DNA of 64,000 nucleotides from Chryseotalea sp. WA131a (lineage in GTDB: Bacteria > Bacteroidota > Bacteroidia > Cytophagales > Cyclobacteriaceae): positions 496,001 to 560,000 of the forward strand of contig CP073016.1 of the NCBI GenBank assembly GCA_025370075.1, written 5' to 3'. A program made the position numbers and the translations under genes. This document shows positions 42,894 to 50,344 of this stretch, one piece after another (position 1 is the first letter of the stretch; each line of letters starts with the position of its first letter). The notes under the pieces are model-generated. The model saw only the letters and a program-made list of their open reading frames with translations. It had not been told where the DNA came from and did no database searches.

Positions 42894-44287
42894 AAATCTT
42901 TTCTGACAATGCTGGCCGTCATGGTGCCTTCGCACACCAGCGTATTTCCTACATAGGCTCTGCCAGCCATTTTTGCAATGCCCCTTCTAATAGGAGCCAA
43001 TAGATCACATTGAATAACTAATGCATCACCAGGCAATACCATTTTCCTAAAACGAAACTCATCAATACCTAAAAAGTAGGTCCAGTAGTTTTCTGGGTCG
43101 GGCACGGTATTCAAAACTAAAACTCCACCAATCTGCGCCATGGCCTCTACTTGCAATACACCGGGCATCACAGGATTGCCAGGAAAATGACCTTGAAAGA
43201 AGTTTTCGTTTATGGTAACATTTTTTACTCCGACCACACGCTCACTATCTAAATAAATAATTTTATCAATCAACAAAAAGGGGTAGCGATGAGGAAGTGT
43301 ATTGGTGATTTTGTTGATGTCCATAACCGGAGGCAACGATGGGTTGTACTTCGGCACCCCTTTTTTATCGCTCTCCTGCATTTGTTTCTTCAACTTCTTC
43401 GCGAATGCTACATTGGCGGCATGACCTGGCCGCGCTGCCAACACTTGTGCTTTCAATGGTCGGCCGGCCAAGGCTAGGTCACCTACAATATCTAATAGTT
43501 TATGTCTGGCGGGCTCGTTGTTGTAGCGAAGCTCGATGTTGTTAAGGATTCCTTCTTTCTTTACTTCGACTTTTGGCTTGCCGAGCATTTTGGCAATGTT
43601 TTCCAATTCATCTGGCTCGACTACCCGATCCACAATCACGATGGCATTGTTCAAATCACCTCCTTTTATCAAGTTGTTTTTGTAGAGCATTTCCAACTCA
43701 TGCAAAAAACAAAAAGTGCGGCAAGAGGCAATCTCTTTTTCAAATTGTTGAATGCTGGTGATGGATGCATGCTGACTTCCCAAAACAGGTGAGTTGTAAT
43801 CAACCATTACCGTTACGCGGTAATCATCAAGGGGTAAAGCTGCAATTTCTACATTGCGTGCCGCTTCCCTGTAAAAAATAGAATCCTGTACTTCAAAAAA
43901 ATCACGAAGGGCATTTTGTTCTTCTGTGCCAATTTCCTTTATAGCATTTACGAATTGAATGGAACTACCATCCATGATTGGTGCTTCAGGGCCATCTAGC
44001 TGAATCAATACATTATCAATCTCTAAACCCACCAACGCAGCCAACGTATGCTCAATGGTGCTTATGCGAGCACCACTCTGTTCAATGGTGGTTCCGCGCG
44101 AAACATCAACCACCCGATCGCAATCCGCATCGATGATAGGAGAGCCTGGCAAATCGATGCGCTGAAATTTGATTCCGTGATTTGGCTTGGCGGGAACAAA
44201 GGTCATGTTGGTCTGAACCCCGGTATGTAATCCAACACCAGAAATCGTTACAGACTTCTTAATGGTTTGCTGTTTATGATTAAGCAT
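42890..44287 (-). CDS. lpxC/fabZ: bifunctional UDP-3-O-acyl-GlcNAc deacetylase / 3-hydroxyacyl-ACP dehydratase
   Basis: A 465-aa fusion protein found in Bacteroidota. LpxC occupies about residues 1-305: the zinc ligands appear as His 80 (IEHTLAALVG) and His 262/Asp 266 (RHKLLDIVGD), with His 289 (RPGHA) as the catalytic general acid. A linker (about 306-325) leads to FabZ (about 326-462), with the LPHRYPFLLID segment and the catalytic His 367 (GHFPGNPVMPG) and Glu 381. The fusion ties lipid A deacetylation to a dehydratase that competes for the same hydroxyacyl-ACP pool. It lies between lpxD and lpxA. Confidence 0.97.
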   Translation of the reverse strand: MLNHKQQTIKKSVTISGVGLHTGVQTNMTFVPAKPNHGIKFQRIDLPGSPIIDADCDRVVDVSRGTTIEQSGARISTIEHTLAALVGLEIDNVLIQLDGPEAPIMDGSSIQFVNAIKEIGTEEQNALRDFFEVQDSIFYREAARNVEIAALPLDDYRVTVMVDYNSPVLGSQHASITSIQQFEKEIASCRTFCFLHELEMLYKNNLIKGGDLNNAIVIVDRVVEPDELENIAKMLGKPKVEVKKEGILNNIELRYNNEPARHKLLDIVGDLALAGRPLKAQVLAARPGHAANVAFAKKLKKQMQESDKKGVPKYNPSLPPVMDINKITNTLPHRYPFLLIDKIIYLDSERVVGVKNVTINENFFQGHFPGNPVMPGVLQVEAMAQIGGVLVLNTVPDPENYWTYFLGIDEFRFRKMVLPGDALVIQCDLLAPIRRGIAKMAGRAYVGNTLVCEGTMTASIVRKDL

Positions 44288-44375
44288 TCTTGGTAAAAGA
44301 AGGCAAATTTAACGGTCTTTTAGTGGAATACAAGTGGCTAAGTAGGCGGCTTGGGCTAAGAGAAACCCAGTTATT

Positions 44376-45437
44376 TTATTTGCCATTCAAGCTTTCAGTA
44401 GGAACAACCTCTATTTTTTTCTCCAACTCCCTTAGCCGATGGTTGATGTCTGGCAATTGTTTAAACATGGCATACGATCGGAAGTATTCTTTGATATCGA
44501 AGACGGGGTAACCCAATAATCGTTGTCCTTCTTCTTTGATGGATTTGGGTACTCCTGCCTGCGCGCCCAAACTGGTGTTGTTAGCAATCACCAAATGCCC
44601 CGCAATGCCAACCTGCCCGGCAATCATACAATTTTCGCCCACTTTGGTTGAACCTGATATGCCGGTTTGAGCCGCGATGACGGTGTTCTTTCCTACTTCT
44701 ACGTTGTGCGCAATTTGAATTAGGTTATCAAGCTTAACACCTTGGCGAACAATGGTAGAATCGCCAAACAAGGTGGCACAATCGATAACCGTATTTGCCC
44801 CAATTGCTACGTTATCTTCGATGATTACGTTACCGAGTTGAGGAATGGTTTTGTAGGTACCATCGGCTTGTGGCGCAAAGCCAAATCCATCGCTACCGAT
44901 CACCGTACCTGAATGAATGACACAATTGTTTCCAATTTTTGTTCCTGCATACAATTTTACATTTGGGTGCAAAATCGTGTTGTTTCCTATCACTACATTA
45001 TCGCCTATATAAACATGCGGATAGATTTTTACATTATCGCCAATATTTACATCGTTGCCAATGTAAGAGAATGCGCCTTGGTATAAACTTTTTCCGGCTG
45101 TTGAATTCTTGCCAAGGAAACTGGGTTGCTCTGTGCCTACTTTTTGAAAGCTGATAAGTTTGTGATATTCTTCTAGTAAAACCGTGAAACTAATGTAAGG
45201 GTTTTCCACAAGAATAAGGGAAGAGGTAATTTCTTTCTTAGGTTGAAAATCTTTTTTTACAATGACAGCGCTGGCGTTAGTGGTATAGATGTACTGCTCG
45301 TATTTTGGATTGGATAGAAATGCAATCTGACCCTTTTTTGCATCTTGTATTTTGGCGAGCATGTTTATCTTCTCGTTGCCATTGCCGCTTACCTCCCCAC
45401 CCAGCATGCTAGCAATTTGCGAAACCGTAAATTCCAT
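44376..45437 (-). CDS. lpxD: UDP-3-O-acylglucosamine N-acyltransferase
   Basis: A 353-aa enzyme: an N-terminal uridine-binding domain (about 1-100) then a left-handed beta-helix with hexapeptide repeats (IGDNVVIGNNTILHPN). The catalytic His is in the DNLIQIAHNVEVGKN region. It adds the second 3-hydroxyacyl chain during lipid A synthesis. The ATG at 45437 gives the family-typical MEFTVSQIASMLGG; the longer frame from 45485 would overlap the HD gene. It follows the HD-domain gene by one base. Confidence 0.96.
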   Translation of the reverse strand: MEFTVSQIASMLGGEVSGNGNEKINMLAKIQDAKKGQIAFLSNPKYEQYIYTTNASAVIVKKDFQPKKEITSSLILVENPYISFTVLLEEYHKLISFQKVGTEQPSFLGKNSTAGKSLYQGAFSYIGNDVNIGDNVKIYPHVYIGDNVVIGNNTILHPNVKLYAGTKIGNNCVIHSGTVIGSDGFGFAPQADGTYKTIPQLGNVIIEDNVAIGANTVIDCATLFGDSTIVRQGVKLDNLIQIAHNVEVGKNTVIAAQTGISGSTKVGENCMIAGQVGIAGHLVIANNTSLGAQAGVPKSIKEEGQRLLGYPVFDIKEYFRSYAMFKQLPDINHRLRELEKKIEVVPTESLNGK

Positions 45438-45438
45438 A

Positions 45439-46671
45439 TTACAAATATAGATTTTTAGGCCAGCATAAATAATTTTTCTCCACAATTTTGCTGATGGCTT
45501 TAATGGTTGGTAAATCCGATGCGATGGCGATATCCACCAGTTCGCCAGCCTTGGTAAGCACGTGAATGGGTTGCCCAGCCGTTACATACGCTTCGTTGCT
45601 AACCGTGCCAAACGAAAACAGGTAGTTGGCATCTTTCCGTAAGATGGCGAAGGATTTATGTATCTGTTCGCGCACTTTTTCGATTTCTACCTTGCGAATA
45701 GGTTCAGTGGTTAATCGGATCTGAAACAGTTCGCGCAGCAACAAGCGATTGCATAATCCGGAAAGTATTTCATCGCGATGATCGCGCCAAAGCTTGAGGG
45801 CACCCCAAATATCGTTGTCATCCAATTGACCGAAGGTTTCCAGCAACTTGTTTTTGTTGCCCGAGAAATCTGATAAGGTGTGCTTGGTCTTTAAAAATAT
45901 TTTTAATGCTTCACTGGCAGGTAGGTCTTCACCGGCTTCGTATAAATATTGTGCCCGTTTAACAATGTTCACCAACATACGCTCGGCACTTACCGAAGTT
46001 TTGTGTAGATACACTTGCCAATACATCAACCGCCTGGCATGCAAAAAACTCTCAATGCTAAAGATGCCTTTTTCTTCTACCACCAACTTATCGTAGTGTA
46101 CATTGAGTAAGGCAATGATCCGATCCACCCCCACAGTTCCCTCCATTACACCTGTAAAAAAACTATCGCGTTTCAGATAGTCCAACCGATCTATATCCAG
46201 TTGACTGCTGATAAGTTGATTGAAGAATTTGCGCTTGTAGCCATTTCTAAAAAACTGCAGGGTAAGTTCAAGCGAACCGTTCATTTCTTGGTTCAACTCT
46301 TTCATAAATAAATACGAAATACTTTCGTGGTTTACCCCCACCAGCAGAGTTTCTTCTAAGGTATGGGATAGCGGTCCGTGGCCAATGTCGTGCAGCAAAA
46401 TAGCGATTTGGGCTGCTTCAAATTCTTTTTCTGAAATCTCCACCCCCTTGGTTCGAAGGGTTTCCAAGGCTCTTCCCATCAAGTGCATGGCACCTAGGGC
46501 ATGATGAAAGCGAGTGTGCTGGGCACCGGGGTAAACCAGCTCGGCCAGGCCAAGTTGTTTTACGTAACGAAGCCGCTGAAAGAATGGGTGCTGAATGATT
46601 TCAAAAATCAGTTCACTGCGGATGGAGATAAAGCCGTAAACGGGGTCGTTGATTATTTTCTTTTTATTCAC
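45439..46671 (-). CDS. HD-domain phosphohydrolase (dNTPase-like)
   Basis: A 410-aa HD-superfamily hydrolase. Metal ligands are FHH at residues 55-57 (RFHHALGAMHL) and the HD pair at 94-95 (ILLHDIGHGPLSHTLE). The remainder is helical with the typical QLDIDRLDYLKRDSFFTG signature with an Asp ligand. The family is related to dGTPase/SAMHD1 and is a conserved neighbour of lpxD in Bacteroidota. The substrate is unknown. First gene of the lpx unit. Confidence 0.93.
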   Translation of the reverse strand: MNKKKIINDPVYGFISIRSELIFEIIQHPFFQRLRYVKQLGLAELVYPGAQHTRFHHALGAMHLMGRALETLRTKGVEISEKEFEAAQIAILLHDIGHGPLSHTLEETLLVGVNHESISYLFMKELNQEMNGSLELTLQFFRNGYKRKFFNQLISSQLDIDRLDYLKRDSFFTGVMEGTVGVDRIIALLNVHYDKLVVEEKGIFSIESFLHARRLMYWQVYLHKTSVSAERMLVNIVKRAQYLYEAGEDLPASEALKIFLKTKHTLSDFSGNKNKLLETFGQLDDNDIWGALKLWRDHRDEILSGLCNRLLLRELFQIRLTTEPIRKVEIEKVREQIHKSFAILRKDANYLFSFGTVSNEAYVTAGQPIHVLTKAGELVDIAIASDLPTIKAISKIVEKNYLCWPKNLYL

Positions 46672-46737
46672 CGGTTAGTTTCTGGTTATAAGTTTCCAGA
46701 TTCAAGTTCAATAAACTAAATTGTAAAAAAATACTCG

Positions 46738-48297
46738 ATGCAAAGGTACACTATTCTTTGGGCAGATGATGAAATTGATTTGCTAAAGCCACACATTCTT
46801 TTTTTGCAACAACGTGGGTACGACATTACCCCTGTCAACAACGGATCGGATGCCGTAGAGCTGGCGGAGGGCCGTGCTTTTGACATTGTTTTTTTAGATG
46901 AGCACATGCCCGGTATGTCGGGTTTGGAAGCACTCACCCAAATCAAAAGCAATAAGCCCAACCTGCCTATTGTGATGATTACGAAGAATGAAGAAGAACG
47001 GATTATGGAAGATGCGATTGGTGGAAAGATTGATGATTATCTCATAAAGCCAATCAATCCCAGTCAGATTTTACTTTCTATCAAAAAGATATTGGATAAC
47101 AAGCGACTCGTAATCGAGAAAACAAATTCCAATTATCAACAAGAGTTCCGCAAGATAAGCATGGCATTTTTAGATGATATGAACCATGAGCAATGGACGG
47201 AGCTTTACAAAAAACTTGTTTTTTGGGATTTGCAAATGGATGAGGCGGATAATCGGGATATGGCCGAAGTATTGGATTCGCAAAAAGTGGAGGCCAATTT
47301 AAATTTTTGCCGGTTTATCAAGCGGAACTATGAATCGTGGTTGAACAATCCCAATATTGATAAACCCATGTTGTCTCATCAACTCATGAAGAAAAAAGTA
47401 TTTCCGGAATTATCAAATACGGTTCCATGTTTTCTGATTTTGATTGACAACCTCCGCTTCGATCAATGGAAAACAATTGAACCATTGATAACCGAGTTCT
47501 TTACAGTAGAAAAAGAAGAAACGTATTATTCTATTTTGCCCACTACCACAGCCTATGCACGAAATGCCATCTTTTCGGGCATGTTGCCATCGGATATGGT
47601 AAAGACCTACCCTGATTTGTGGGTGGGGGAAGATGAAGATGAATCGAAAAATAATTTTGAAGATGAATTTTTAGCCAAACAATTAAAGCGAAACAATCTG
47701 AATATCAAATTCTCGTACAATAAAATCAAGAAATTAGAAGAAGGCCGTGATTTGGCCGATTCAGTCAATAATCTTTTTGGGAATTCGCTTAATGTGATTG
47801 TTTACAATTTTGTGGATATGCTCTCACATGCCCGCACCGACATGGCCATGATCAGGGAGTTAGCTCCTGATGAATCAGCCTATCGATCGATCACCAAATC
47901 GTGGTTTGCCCACTCGCCCTTGTTTGATATACTCAAAAAGATTTCGGAGAAAAAAGTAAAGATGATCATCACCACCGATCATGGCACGATCCGCGTGAAG
48001 CGACCGTTTAAAATCATTGGCGATAAAAGCGTCAATACGAACCTACGCTATAAGCAAGGTAAAAATTTAAATTACGAAGGAGAAAAAGTATTGGAGGCCA
48101 CCAAGCCAGAGAAATTCTTTTTACCCAAAAGCAATGTTTCGACTTCGTATGTGTTTGCGTTGGAGGATCAGTTCTTTGCCTATCCCAACAACTATAATTA
48201 CTACGTTAATTTCTATAAAGATACCTTTCAGCATGGTGGGGTCAGTTTAGAAGAGATGATAATCCCCATTATTTCATTAACTTCGAAAAATGTCTAA
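46738..48297 (+). CDS. porX: PorX-type response regulator with PglZ domain
   Basis: A 519-aa two-component regulator. The receiver domain (about 1-120) has the acidic pair DDE at 10-12 and the phosphoacceptor Asp 54 (DIVFLDEHMPG), with the K switch at VMITKNEEER/YLIKPIN. A helical linker (about 120-200) precedes a PglZ domain (about 205-510) of the alkaline-phosphatase superfamily: LIDNLRFDQWKTIEP, YSILPTTTAYARNAIFSG and ITTDHGTIRVKRP carry metal-ligand Asp/Thr/His residues. PorX regulates the type IX secretion system in Porphyromonas and Flavobacterium, and its PglZ domain is a phosphodiesterase. It overlaps tsaE by 8 bases. Confidence 0.96.
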   Translation: MQRYTILWADDEIDLLKPHILFLQQRGYDITPVNNGSDAVELAEGRAFDIVFLDEHMPGMSGLEALTQIKSNKPNLPIVMITKNEEERIMEDAIGGKIDDYLIKPINPSQILLSIKKILDNKRLVIEKTNSNYQQEFRKISMAFLDDMNHEQWTELYKKLVFWDLQMDEADNRDMAEVLDSQKVEANLNFCRFIKRNYESWLNNPNIDKPMLSHQLMKKKVFPELSNTVPCFLILIDNLRFDQWKTIEPLITEFFTVEKEETYYSILPTTTAYARNAIFSGMLPSDMVKTYPDLWVGEDEDESKNNFEDEFLAKQLKRNNLNIKFSYNKIKKLEEGRDLADSVNNLFGNSLNVIVYNFVDMLSHARTDMAMIRELAPDESAYRSITKSWFAHSPLFDILKKISEKKVKMIITTDHGTIRVKRPFKIIGDKSVNTNLRYKQGKNLNYEGEKVLEATKPEKFFLPKSNVSTSYVFALEDQFFAYPNNYNYYVNFYKDTFQHGGVSLEEMIIPIISLTSKNV

Positions 48298-48730
48298 CGT
48301 AGTTGCCGCTGATACTGCCCTCACTTATCGCCTCGACACTATTCACTCGGTTGCGGCTATTTTGTTGAATTCACTGGCGGATTTTTCGGTTTGCGTATTT
48401 CATGGTGAAATGGGAAGTGGAAAAACCACTTTGATAAAAGCAATCGGCCAACAATTGGGAGTAGAAGAAACAATGGCCAGCCCAACCTTTTCTATCGTAA
48501 ATGAATACCAAACCTCTAAGGGAAAAACCATTTACCATTTCGATTTTTACCGATTGAAAAAAGAATCAGAGGCCTATGATATGGGAGTGCATGAATATTT
48601 TGATTCGGGCAGTTTATGCTTGGTAGAATGGCCCGATAAAATTCCATCGTTATTGCCACCTAGTTATTTTGAAGTTAATTTAACCTCTATCGATGCGGTA
48701 ACCCGCGCCCTACGCTATGGCAGGCACTGA
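48290..48730 (+). CDS. tsaE: tRNA threonylcarbamoyladenosine biosynthesis ATPase TsaE
   Basis: A 146-aa P-loop ATPase. Walker A is GEMGSGKT at residues 39-46, and the switch block FSIVNEYQ with ETMASPTF follows, then YHFDFYRLK with the conserved DxYR and LVEWPDKIP. TsaE works with TsaB/TsaD in making t6A at position 37 of ANN-decoding tRNAs. The gene overlaps porX (8 bases) and ald (14 bases), a tight but functionally mixed operon. Confidence 0.95.
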   Translation: MSNVVAADTALTYRLDTIHSVAAILLNSLADFSVCVFHGEMGSGKTTLIKAIGQQLGVEETMASPTFSIVNEYQTSKGKTIYHFDFYRLKKESEAYDMGVHEYFDSGSLCLVEWPDKIPSLLPPSYFEVNLTSIDAVTRALRYGRH

Positions 48731-49946
48731 GAAAAAGAAAACAGGATTTGAAGCATTGGCTAAAACTAGTTTTTCGCCACAAGAGCAATTGATGAAAGTG
48801 AGGTCAAGTAAAAGAGCATTTTTCATTGGTCTGCCGAAAGAGACAGCCTTGCAAGAAAACCGAATCAGTTTAACCCCTGATGCTGTTGCTTTGCTGGTTA
48901 ACAATGGTCACGAAGTGTGGGTGGAAACAAAGGCAGGCATCGGATCGAAGTTTACGGACAAACAATACAGCGAAGCAGGGGCTAAAATTGCTTACTCGCC
49001 TCAAGAAGTTTACAAAGCTGAAATCATTTTAAAAATTGAACCTCCCACTGTTGAAGAGATGGAATATTTTCATCCCGGACAGATGTTGATCTCGGCTTTG
49101 CAGATGGGCTATTTGAATGTAGAACGGGTGCAAGCCCTTTTGCGAAAACGAGTTACAGCTTTGGCCTATGAATTTATTGAAGACAAGGTTGGGGGCATAC
49201 CCATTGTGCGCGCGATGAGCGAGATAGCAGGAAGTACGGTGATGCTGATTGCGGCTGAATATTTGAGTACCGTGAAAGGGGGCAAGGGAATAATTTTAGG
49301 AGGGATCACAGGCGTGCCACCTACTAAAGTCGTAATCATTGGTGCAGGAACGGTAGCAGAGTATAGTGCCAGGGCTGCGTTGAGCTTAGGCGCTGAAATT
49401 CAAGTATTCGATAATCATCTGTATAAACTTAGGAGGATTAAACATACACTTGGTCATCAATTTTACACCTCCACCATCGATACGGTTACACTAAGTGAAT
49501 CGTTAAAAAATGCAGATGTGGTGATCGGTGCCTTGCGTGCAGAAAAAGGTCGTGTACGCCACGTGGTATCAGAAGAAATGGTGAGTCACATGAAACCTGA
49601 CTCTTTGATCATCGATTTGAGTATCGATCAAGGGGGATGCATAGCTACCTCGGAAATTACATCGCATGCCAATCCGGTGTTTAGAAAATACGATGTGATT
49701 CATTACTGTGTTCCCAACGTTGCTTCCCGTGTTGCCAACACGGCAACCACCGCACTAAGCAATATTTTTACACCAACTATTTTACGGGCAGCCGAAGAGG
49801 GTGGGGTAGAAGAAATGATTTTTGCCCATCGCTGGTTTATGAAAGGCGTTTACACCTACAAGGGTAGCCTGACGAATGAATCAGTGGCTCGAAAATTTAA
49901 CATGAAACATAAAGATATTGAATTACTATTTGCCGCCAGGGCTTAA
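48717..49946 (+). CDS. ald: alanine dehydrogenase
   Basis: A 409-aa NAD-dependent enzyme of the alanine dehydrogenase/PNT family. The N-terminal catalytic domain shows GLPKETALQENRISLTPDAV (with the pyruvate-binding Arg and Lys near it) and MLISALQMGYLNV; the Rossmann motif VVIIGAGTVAEYSARAALSLGAEIQVFD binds NAD. There is an N-terminal extension of about 30 residues compared with the standard start. The start codon at 48717 lies inside tsaE, so coupled translation is expected. It converts pyruvate + ammonium to alanine, or the reverse. Confidence 0.9.
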   Translation: MAGTEKKKTGFEALAKTSFSPQEQLMKVRSSKRAFFIGLPKETALQENRISLTPDAVALLVNNGHEVWVETKAGIGSKFTDKQYSEAGAKIAYSPQEVYKAEIILKIEPPTVEEMEYFHPGQMLISALQMGYLNVERVQALLRKRVTALAYEFIEDKVGGIPIVRAMSEIAGSTVMLIAAEYLSTVKGGKGIILGGITGVPPTKVVIIGAGTVAEYSARAALSLGAEIQVFDNHLYKLRRIKHTLGHQFYTSTIDTVTLSESLKNADVVIGALRAEKGRVRHVVSEEMVSHMKPDSLIIDLSIDQGGCIATSEITSHANPVFRKYDVIHYCVPNVASRVANTATTALSNIFTPTILRAAEEGGVEEMIFAHRWFMKGVYTYKGSLTNESVARKFNMKHKDIELLFAARA

Positions 49947-49958
49947 TCTTTCTATCGT

Positions 49959-50342
49959 ATGGCACACGACAATCTAAACTACCAACTTGGTTTGATACAC
50001 TTAGTTCATTTGCTAGTAACGGTAGATGGACACATTGATGATCGCGAACGGGCAGCGATTTCCGCTTTAAGAAAGGAAGAGAATATGAGTGAGAAACTCT
50101 GCCTTGATTTTGAAAAGAAGGTAGAGACTATGAAAGAGCAAGAAATTTATTCCGCTGGCATTAACCTTTTATCAACTTGCTCGGACGAAGAAAGATTGGC
50201 TGCCTTTGTCCATTTGTATAAATTAGCTGAAGCAGATTCCAGCATCAGTAACAAAGAGGTTCGGTTTTTGCTCTACGGCCTCAAAATAAATAATGTTAGT
50301 TTTGAAGACGTGGTTTTGTCCGCAAATATGACGGGTAAATAA
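49959..50342 (+). CDS. TerB-like helical protein
   Basis: A 127-aa all-helical protein with the TerB fold pattern: HLVHLLVTVDGHIDDRERAAI carries the acidic DxxIxDxE motif that binds metal in TerB-like domains, and the second half LYKLAEADSSISNKEVRFLL repeats it. No tellurite genes are nearby, so the name refers to the fold only. It follows ald by 12 bases and closes the porX operon; it abuts the convergent T9SS protein gene at 50345. Confidence 0.75.
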   Translation: MAHDNLNYQLGLIHLVHLLVTVDGHIDDRERAAISALRKEENMSEKLCLDFEKKVETMKEQEIYSAGINLLSTCSDEERLAAFVHLYKLAEADSSISNKEVRFLLYGLKINNVSFEDVVLSANMTGK

Positions 50343-50344
50343 AA